Assembly (NCBI RefSeq): GCF_905147365.1
Contig: NC_056427.1
Span: 1,245,001-1,309,000, forward strand
Source of the DNA: Aricia agestis
Taxonomy: Eukaryota > Arthropoda > Insecta > Lepidoptera > Lycaenidae
Direction: 5' to 3'
DNA: 64,000 bases
The translations under genes were made by a program, and so were the position numbers. The notes under the pieces were generated by a model that was not told the origin of the DNA, did no database searches, and saw only the letters and a list, made by a program, of their open reading frames with translations. This document shows, one piece after another, positions 57,478 through 64,000 of this stretch; within the stretch, counting starts at the first letter, position 1; every line of letters starts with the position of its first letter.

Positions 57478-60400
57478 ATGGCGCGAGGTCGCAGACGTAG
57501 ACGAGCGCCTTCAAGTTCGAGTGCAACATCATCACGCAGTTCCAGCTACAGTACAAGTGGCGAGGATAACCGCCGCCGTCGTAGAACGAGAAAGCGTCGA
57601 AGAGAATCGCCAACCGTGAGTCAAAATGTTGTGTTATCTTCAGTTATTCCCGAGTTTGACCCGTTAGTGGATGATATTGATATGTGGATTAATGTGCTAG
57701 AGGCTAACGGTCGGGCCTTTGGATGGTCTGATAATATGATTAAATACCAAGGGTTACAAAAATTGCGAAATACGGCTAAAACTTGGTTAGATTCCTTACA
57801 AAAAAATGAGACTTCTTGGACGGAATGGCGATGGAAAGATTGGCGCGAACGATTGTCAAATACCTTTCAAACTAAACGTAACATGTTTATTTTACTTAAG
57901 CAATTAATCGAAACCAAACCATTACCGAATCAGTCACTTTATGAATTTTATTTTCAACAAAAAGGAAAAATAGACCGACTGCAACTTAAATTCAAAGACA
58001 GGGATATAGTGTCCATCATAGTTGGCTCAATCGGTGACACAAACATTTGCACAGCCGCAGAAGCGGGGAACTTTCCTTCTTGTGATGATTTAGCCTCATT
58101 TTTACATGGAAAAACTCATGTTGTAATTGATAAAAATATAAGTAATAAAAATTATTCAAGTTCAAAACTGAATAATAGTAATCGATTAGTTTCATTTCAG
58201 CAAAATAGCATAAATAATAATAAAACTGATTTTAAAATGGAGGCTTCTAGTAGTAACAATACAAATTATACGATAAATACTAATGTCTCGTGCTATCGTT
58301 GTGGCGAAATTGGTCATAGACGAAATAATTGTAGCCTCAAGGACGATATCGTATGCTCTCAATGTAAAAAACGAGGACATTTAGAAAAAGCTTGTAAATC
58401 TAAGCCCAAACCAAAAATAGAAATTGACCTTGAAGTGAAATTGATTTGCGAACCTCAAAGTAAACAAAAGTTTTACAAACAAGTCCAGCTACATAATTTT
58501 GAATGTGAAGCATTCTTTGATATGGGTAGCGACTGTTCGTTGATTACTTGGGAGCTTGTAAAAAGACATAGGTTACACCCGTTTAATTTAAACAAGACTG
58601 TAAACTTAGTTGGCTTTACTAGTAATACATCAACCCAAGTTTCCAAGGCCGTTGCTGTAAAATTAAAAGTTGACAATGTGGAACTGGTCACCTTATTCTA
58701 TATAATTCCTGAATTAAATGGATGTGATGTTTTGATAGGTCGTAATTTTACTGAAGATAGTAGTATTATGTATTCTAGGGTCGGCGATACTTTAACTTTC
58801 AACGATGTAGAAACTGTTACTGTATATAATATAAATGTTAATAAAAAGTCTGTAGATTTTGGGGAACATGAAAATATACTTAAATCGATTTTAAAAAAAT
58901 ATCATCAATGCTTCTCTGAGGACTTGTCCACTCTTGGCAAAACCAATTGTGTAGAATTAGATATAGAATTAACGTCTGATAGGCCAATTTGTTGTCGTCC
59001 TTATAGAATGTCTGAATCAGAACGTAAGATAACTAGAGAAATCACTGATGATTTGCTTAAAAATGGGATTATTAGACACAGTACTTCAGCTTATGCTAGT
59101 CCAGCTCTATTAGTAAATAAGTCTTCAGGAGCAAAAAGGTTATGTGTTGACTACCGTCATCTTAATAAAATTACAGTTAAAGAAAAATACCCAATGCCAA
59201 TGGTTGAGGATCTTATTGATAGGTTAGAGGGTTGTGAATTCTTTACATCCTTGGATTTGAAAAGCGGATATCATCAAATTCCTATTAAATCTGAGTCTAT
59301 TCATAAAACGGCATTCATTACACCTGATGGCCATTTTGAGTATATGCGTATGCCTTTCGGTCTTTGTAATGGGCCATCAGTTTTCCAAAGATTAATGAAT
59401 AAAGTATTAGGTTCACTCAGATTTGGTAGTGTTATCTGCTACATGGATGACTTATTAATTGCAACTAAAAGTTTACATGAAAATATTGCATGTCTAGAAG
59501 AAGTTTTACGCGTTCTTCAAGAAAATGGGTTAACAATTAACCTTGAAAAATGTTCTTTCTTTAAGGATCATGTCACATTCTTAGGTTACGATATTTCTCC
59601 AAACGGAGTAAAACCTAGTAGTAGAAAACTTGATGCCATTAAGGAATTTCCAACCCCAAAAACAGTACATCAAATACGTCAATTTTTAGGTCTTATAAAT
59701 TATTTTAGGAAGTTCATCAAAAACTGTGCAGTTCTTTGTAGTCCACTCACAAAGTTACTAAAGAAAAACTCTGTTTGGGAATGGGGACCTCAACAGAATC
59801 AAGCTGTTCATACGGTAAAAAATGCTCTAATTGATAACGCCGTCTTAAAAATATTTAATCCTAAATTACCAGTACGTTTATATACAGACGCCAGTCGTGA
59901 AGGAATTGGATGTATAATGATTCAGGTTACAGAAAATGGTGAGCGTCCTATTCATTTTTATAGCCGTCAGACAAGTGCTGATGAGAAAAAGTTCCATTCT
60001 TTTGAGCTTGAGCTTTTAGCTGTTGTTGTAGGTTTACAAAAATTTCGTCACTACTTACTAGGAATAACTTTTGAAATTATCACAGACTGCAATGCAGTAA
60101 AATATGCTTTAAGTAAAAAAGAAATCATCCCGCGTATAGGTAGATGGGTATTACAGACTCAAGAATTTTCGTTTCATATAATCCATAGACCAGGAACACA
60201 GATGCAACATGTCGACGCCTTAAGTCGAAATCCGGTCATAAGCGAGCCATTAATTCAAAATGAAAACGTCAATTTTGTTACCGAAAGTGATTGGCTTTTA
60301 TCTGTACAACTTCAAGACCCCAGTATTTGTAGTTTAAGAGACATATTATCGTCAGGTGAGGCCGAAGCTAATAAGCAGATATTTAATCAATATGAATTGT

Positions 60401-61542
60401 TGGGAAATAAAGTATATCGACGTACAGAATATGGTAGGCGATGGTTAGTTCCGAAAAAGTGCATTTGGCAAATAATTAGAGCCAACCATGATGATATAGG
60501 ACACTTTGCTGTCGATAAAACTGTCGAAAGAATTAAATCTAAATATTGGTTTCCACGTTTAAAGAAAATAGTCTCCAAATACATTAAAAATTGTTTAAAT
60601 TGTTTATACTTTAAAAGCATTCATGGCAAGAAACCTGGAAAGCTATATCCGATCCCGAAATACGCCAGGCCATTTCACACATTGCACTTGGATCATTTGG
60701 GACCCTTCGTAAAAACTACACAACAAAATTCATACTTGTTAGTGATTGTTGATTCATTTACCAAATTTGTTTTTATTTCTGCTGTGAAAAACACTAAATC
60801 AAAGATTGTAATAAATGAACTTGATAAAATTTTTAAGGTATTTGGCAATCCGAAGCGGCTAATTAGTGATGCCGGTAGTGCTTTCACATCTAAAGCCTTT
60901 ACTAACTTTTGCAATGAAAGAAATATACGATCTCATGTTATAGCTACTGCAATACCGCGTTCCAATGGGCAGGTTGAGCGCTATAATCGAACTATTTTGG
61001 AAGCTTTACGTAGCATGGGGGCCAATACAGACAATAACAAATGGGATATAAATGTTACTAGTATACAACAAGGTTTAAACAGCACAATCAATAAAACTAC
61101 ATCAGCCATCCCTAGCGAGGTCTTCTTTGGCTATCGGGTTCTTACGAACTCTGACGGGTTAACTGATGATAGCACATTCACTAACACGGTTGACGTTACG
61201 GCTTTAAGAAACCAGGTCGATAAAAATATAAAACTAGACGCCGAAAAACAAAAACAAGTCTTCGATGCCAAAAGGAAGGATGCGCCTTCTTATAAAATTG
61301 GAGACTTGGTGCTTATAAAAATACCAAGTATGTCTAATGAAGGTCAGAGTACTAAGCTGCTACCTAAATACAAAGGTCCCTTCCAAGTTACAGACATACT
61401 AGGTCATGATAGATACAAAGTTGCTGACATGAGAGGAGCTGAAAGAAGTTCTAGACGTTACAACGGGGTCACATGCGCTGAGAATATGAAACCATGGATA
61501 CAGATTGCGGACCCCGACACGCCGGATGTTATCGAAGAATAA
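57478..61542 (+). CDS. Gypsy gag-pol polyprotein, 1354 aa
   Basis: One frame encodes capsid-like and enzyme domains that copy and integrate the element. Residues 1-45 are Arg/Ser-rich and basic; 55-250 a capsid-like region (FDPLVDDIDMW). Two zinc knuckles, C272-C275-H280-C285 and C293-C296-H301-C306, bind RNA. Protease: D348-M-G-S and DVLIG (417-421). RT: D593 (LDLKSGYHQ) and YMDD (655-658). RNase H: D804, E845, D870, D913. Integrase: H1004, H1009, C1039, C1042, then D1072, D1131, E1167 (D58D35E), and GPF near 1300-1302; no chromodomain. No frameshift or stop separates gag from pol. Oddity: protease DMG instead of DTG/DSG. ATG context AAAAATGG is good and is the first ATG after the LTR. Confidence 0.95.
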   Translation: MARGRRRRRAPSSSSATSSRSSSYSTSGEDNRRRRRTRKRRRESPTVSQNVVLSSVIPEFDPLVDDIDMWINVLEANGRAFGWSDNMIKYQGLQKLRNTAKTWLDSLQKNETSWTEWRWKDWRERLSNTFQTKRNMFILLKQLIETKPLPNQSLYEFYFQQKGKIDRLQLKFKDRDIVSIIVGSIGDTNICTAAEAGNFPSCDDLASFLHGKTHVVIDKNISNKNYSSSKLNNSNRLVSFQQNSINNNKTDFKMEASSSNNTNYTINTNVSCYRCGEIGHRRNNCSLKDDIVCSQCKKRGHLEKACKSKPKPKIEIDLEVKLICEPQSKQKFYKQVQLHNFECEAFFDMGSDCSLITWELVKRHRLHPFNLNKTVNLVGFTSNTSTQVSKAVAVKLKVDNVELVTLFYIIPELNGCDVLIGRNFTEDSSIMYSRVGDTLTFNDVETVTVYNINVNKKSVDFGEHENILKSILKKYHQCFSEDLSTLGKTNCVELDIELTSDRPICCRPYRMSESERKITREITDDLLKNGIIRHSTSAYASPALLVNKSSGAKRLCVDYRHLNKITVKEKYPMPMVEDLIDRLEGCEFFTSLDLKSGYHQIPIKSESIHKTAFITPDGHFEYMRMPFGLCNGPSVFQRLMNKVLGSLRFGSVICYMDDLLIATKSLHENIACLEEVLRVLQENGLTINLEKCSFFKDHVTFLGYDISPNGVKPSSRKLDAIKEFPTPKTVHQIRQFLGLINYFRKFIKNCAVLCSPLTKLLKKNSVWEWGPQQNQAVHTVKNALIDNAVLKIFNPKLPVRLYTDASREGIGCIMIQVTENGERPIHFYSRQTSADEKKFHSFELELLAVVVGLQKFRHYLLGITFEIITDCNAVKYALSKKEIIPRIGRWVLQTQEFSFHIIHRPGTQMQHVDALSRNPVISEPLIQNENVNFVTESDWLLSVQLQDPSICSLRDILSSGEAEANKQIFNQYELLGNKVYRRTEYGRRWLVPKKCIWQIIRANHDDIGHFAVDKTVERIKSKYWFPRLKKIVSKYIKNCLNCLYFKSIHGKKPGKLYPIPKYARPFHTLHLDHLGPFVKTTQQNSYLLVIVDSFTKFVFISAVKNTKSKIVINELDKIFKVFGNPKRLISDAGSAFTSKAFTNFCNERNIRSHVIATAIPRSNGQVERYNRTILEALRSMGANTDNNKWDINVTSIQQGLNSTINKTTSAIPSEVFFGYRVLTNSDGLTDDSTFTNTVDVTALRNQVDKNIKLDAEKQKQVFDAKRKDAPSYKIGDLVLIKIPSMSNEGQSTKLLPKYKGPFQVTDILGHDRYKVADMRGAERSSRRYNGVTCAENMKPWIQIADPDTPDVIEE

Positions 61543-61936
61543 GCGTAAGATCTCTCTATGTTATCCTTTGTAATATTCTGTATGTATAAGAGTCTGGTGC
61601 ATTCACTTCGAACATCCATTTCATGTAGAGTGTAGACTAACATGTGTAATAGAAATCTGTGATGAACACTATTACAGCATGCATGGTGATACACAGCTGA
61701 GTTAAGTTTCGTGACACTCGGTTCAAACCATGTGGTTGTATTAATTGGCCGTCGATGGGATAATTTATACAACCTTAGTCGGACTCTCTAATGGATTGGA
61801 TGCTAGAGTCCCTTTTTGATAATCTGTTCACTGTTCAGGATTAAGTACTTATTATAAAATGTTACTTGTATGTCCTCAGCTCCTGCACCAGACCAAGTTG
61901 CTGCTCGAGGACGAGCGCAATTACAGGACGGCCGGA
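61543..61936 (+). other. Gypsy 3' untranslated region and polypurine site
   Basis: 394 bases between the stop and the 3' LTR with no further frame. The bases just before the LTR, GAGGACGAGCGCAATTACAG then GACGGCCGGA, should contain the plus-strand primer, but they are only moderately purine-rich, so the polypurine tract is not obvious. Confidence 0.6.
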
Positions 61937-62374
61937 TGTTATCGCTCGGGTATAGGTGGCGCCACTAGGTGTCACTTCCGACAGTGACAGCAATATGGAG
62001 GACTTAATGGCGGAAAGATGGTGTCACTCACAGAGGGGATGGTTGACTGTTGAGTCCCTATAAAATCATCGAACACGATCGAACGGGCTCATTCCTGGAG
62101 AAATTATAGTGAAGTGAACATCGAAAAGCTGATAGTGTTGTGAAGTAATAGTGAAGAATCAGAGTGTGGTTCTATACGTTAAGTGTGATTTAAAGTCTTA
62201 AGTGTGATTGGTGGTAATGTATTTATTAAATTAATTAGCACAAAGTGAAGTGATGAATAAATATCAGATATAATATTATAATGATTGTCTATATTGTGTG
62301 ATATGGGATAAATATAATGAATGTAGTAAATAAATATACTGTTACTTAATTTAACTGTGGTATTCTTTCTTATA
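61937..62374 (+). repeat. 3' LTR of the Gypsy element
   Basis: 438 bases, the same sequence as the 5' LTR as far as read (TATA box at 62059-62065, AATAAA at 62329-62334). Short minus-strand frames in both LTRs (57247-57468, 62179-62400) are identical by descent and not genes. Confidence 0.92.
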
Positions 62375-62480
62375 ATATGGACGACGACCACGTTTATCAC
62401 GCAGGAACCGTATATTTTTCCATGATAAAAAGTATCCTATATTCTATCCCGGGACTCGAAGTATCCCCATATAAACTATT
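62375..62480 (-). mobile_element. HelL fragment right of the Gypsy element
   Basis: ACGACCACGTTTATCACGCA, GGAACCGTATATTTTTCCAT, AAAAGTATCCTATATTCTAT and CGGGACTCGAAGTATCCCCA. It is in the same orientation as the HelL copy left of the Gypsy element but repeats sequence that copy already has, so it is a second copy. 62481-62717 is unassigned. Confidence 0.6.
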
Positions 62481-62717
62481 TTCAATTCAACCCTAAAATG
62501 CGAATCGGGCCAATATTGTCCCACGGGGTCAAACACGCCCGGGGAACAATTAGCCCACAGCCGGTTGTAATTGTCCGCTTATAACCAAATATTACCGGTC
62601 AGAGCCGGTCTGCGCCGGTTGTAACACGTTATTAAGCGCATATTTTGCACTAATATTGCTGTACCGAACGTCTGTGTTTTGGGTATGGTAATAATAAGAT
62701 AGTGCCTTTAATAATAT

Positions 62718-62986
62718 CTAATAATATATATGGATGCTTCACACCGCGTCAGTCTGGCCCCGTGCTAAGTAGGTACCTGTGTTACGGATACCAACAACGG
62801 AAATATTTTTAAATTAATACTTTTATACTATACATATATTTAAGATTTTTATTATATGACACACATATTTAATACACATTCATGACCCAGGAACTTTGAA
62901 AACTTTTTGTTTCGTCGGCGGGATTCGAACCCGCGACCCCCGGCTTGAGTTACCAACAGCCCACCAACTGAGCCACAGAAGTCGCC
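62718..62986 (-). mobile_element. tSINE-2, copy 4
   Basis: Minus strand GACTTCTGTGGCTCAGTTGG, box B GCGGGTTCGAATCCCGCC, body to ATATATATTATTAGATATTA. GAAAACTT is inserted in AAGTTCC relative to other copies. Confidence 0.75.
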
Positions 62987-63117
62987 TTTAATAGCTACTT
63001 GGAAATATTCAGTATATTGTATTGAATAACAAACATTTACATGTAAATGCAAAACTGTCGTTAGAATTTTGGTTAAATATTTCTATGGATATAGAAAACT
63101 TTGGATTAAAACATAGG

Positions 63118-63439
63118 TTTTTTTTTATGAAATAAGGGGGCAAACGAGCAAACGGGTCACCTGATGGAAAGCAACTTCCGTCGCCCATGGACACTCGCAG
63201 CATCAGAAGAGCTGCATGTGCGTTGCCGGCCTTTTAAGAGGGAATAGGGTAATAGGGGAGGGTAGGGATGGGAAGGGAATTGGGGAGGGTAGGGAAGGGA
63301 ATAGGGATTGGGCCTCCGGTAAACTCACTCACTCGGCGAAACACAGCGCAAGCGCTGTTTCACGCCGGTTTTCTGTGAGAACGTGGTATTTATCCGGTCG
63401 AGCCGGCCCATTCGTGCCGAAGCATGGCTCTCCCACGTA
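63118..63439 (-). mobile_element. SINE-A, copy 18
   Basis: T-run at 63118, complete tail, head end GGCTCTCCCACGT at 63439. GGGTAGGGG before ATTGGGCC is shortened to GGG. Frames on both strands here are repeat artefacts. Confidence 0.75.
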
Positions 63440-64000
63440 TAAAGGTTTCTTTTCATCCTGTTAAAGTAGGTAAAGTTTTTGACACAGGTGGAGCTTAGGA
63501 ATATACAATTCCATCTTTGCCAAAATTATAACGAGAAAGTTTGAATATCTGTTAACTTTAGATGAAAATTGGTGTGTAGATACTTGAGTCCCGGAAAAGG
63601 ACACAGGACAGCAGCTGCAGCAGTCACTAGGAAATATACACGTTCCTTTTTATTATATTTTTCGCGAACAAGGATTACTGCATAGACCAGCCTTATTTGA
63701 ACCCCCGAACTGTAATCAATATTTCTCGCCATCAACCACTCATCTGAATCCGTGATCACCGCCACATTACGCTTCGATGCACAGCGAAGCGCCATTTTAA
63801 AAGTCCGCGTATTTCCCGCGCATACAAATATCACAACATAAAATTCGGGGACTGGGTCAAAATGGGGGACTTTAAAGTGGCCTGTGGCGTTAATTACGCG
63901 GGGGGCTTTCTTGACCCCATACCGCTACGGGGTGTTAAGTTCGGATAATAAGTATATCAAGGGTAGTTGTTCATTTCAATTTCGGCTTTTGTTCACGAAT
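63440..64000. other. Unassigned, with a HelL fragment
   Basis: 63545-63655 resembles HelL on the plus strand (GATGAAAATTGGTGTGTAGA, GAGTCCCGGAAAAGGACACA). The 102-codon minus frame at 63526-63834 overlaps it and has no known domain. From 63835 to the end nothing is recognised. Confidence 0.4.

Larger units (their letters stand above)
57005..62374 (+). mobile_element. Complete Ty3/Gypsy LTR retrotransposon, 5370 bp
   Basis: 438-bp LTRs (57005-57442 and 61937-62374) that I find identical on reading, a direct ATAT target duplication (57001-57004, 62375-62378), and a single uninterrupted gag-pol frame (57478-61542). The order protease, RT, RNase H, integrase defines Ty3/Gypsy. There is no env or third frame, so this is a plain retrotransposon, not an errantivirus. 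The insertion lies between HelL sequences on both sides. Identical LTRs and an intact frame imply recent, possibly current, activity. Clade within Ty3/Gypsy not assigned. Confidence 0.95.

Noticed and set aside
57005..62374. Errantivirus or env-bearing element
   Set aside because: Only 394 non-coding bases follow pol; no third frame exists.
56785..62480. One HelL copy interrupted by the Gypsy element
   Set aside because: The right-hand HelL fragment repeats sequence already present in the left-hand copy, so these are two adjacent copies.
14753..63464. Many short frames with Pro-rich or SLLKGRQRT-like peptides
   Set aside because: All lie in SINE-A copies or LINE tails; they repeat at each copy and on both strands.

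Overview
This is non-coding, repeat-saturated DNA from an animal nuclear genome, almost certainly a moth or butterfly (Lepidoptera); the species cannot be told. The clues are AT-rich sequence with no bacterial gene organisation, a dense population of short Lep1-like Helitrons (5' TCCATACTAATATTATAAA, an AGAC/GTCT run, 3' hairpin and CTAG), tRNA-derived SINEs, LINE-tailed SINEs, TTAA-flanked and hAT/Harbinger-type MITEs, and one full Ty3/Gypsy element. I see no complete host gene. The only host-exon candidates are two short ATG-to-splice-donor segments (3864-3906 and 39187-39263), both weak.

Layout. 1-5 kb: dispersed repeats and a 2.5-kb block (2116-4618) bounded by an inverted repeat and TA dinucleotides, holding two CpG-rich patches and a possible first exon. 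5-14 kb: Helitrons with MITEs nested in them. 14-20 kb: LINE-tailed SINEs, a degenerate satellite, and a clear hAT-type MITE with 8-bp target duplication (18549-19039). 20-31 kb: Harbinger-type MITEs, a likely solo LTR (22568-23050), an ~80-bp minisatellite, and a ~1-kb element with the relic of a PIF/Harbinger transposase on the minus strand. 32.4-33.1 kb: a 39-bp minisatellite, open in three frames only because 39 is divisible by 3. 34-38 kb: nested MITEs, including a fold-back element carrying a hammerhead-ribozyme-like motif (35541-35586). 38-56 kb: more SINEs, TTAA elements, two 8-bp-TSD elements with other elements inside them, and remnants of two LINE reverse-transcriptase ORF ends.

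57005-62374 is the only intact coding unit: a 5370-bp Ty3/Gypsy retrotransposon with two 438-bp LTRs that look identical, an ATAT target duplication and one uninterrupted 1354-codon gag-pol frame (double CCHC, protease, RT, RNase H, HHCC-DDE integrase, GPF motif). It has no envelope gene and looks recently inserted. From 62.4 kb to the end are further Helitron and SINE copies.

Names used here: SINE-A = element with head ACGTGGGAGAGCC and a tail shared with a LINE 3' end, about 20 copies. tSINE-1 and tSINE-2 = two tRNA-headed SINEs. HelL = Lep1-like Helitron. TTAA-A, -B, -C = three TTAA-flanked MITE families. Boundaries come from comparing copies by eye and may be off by several bases.
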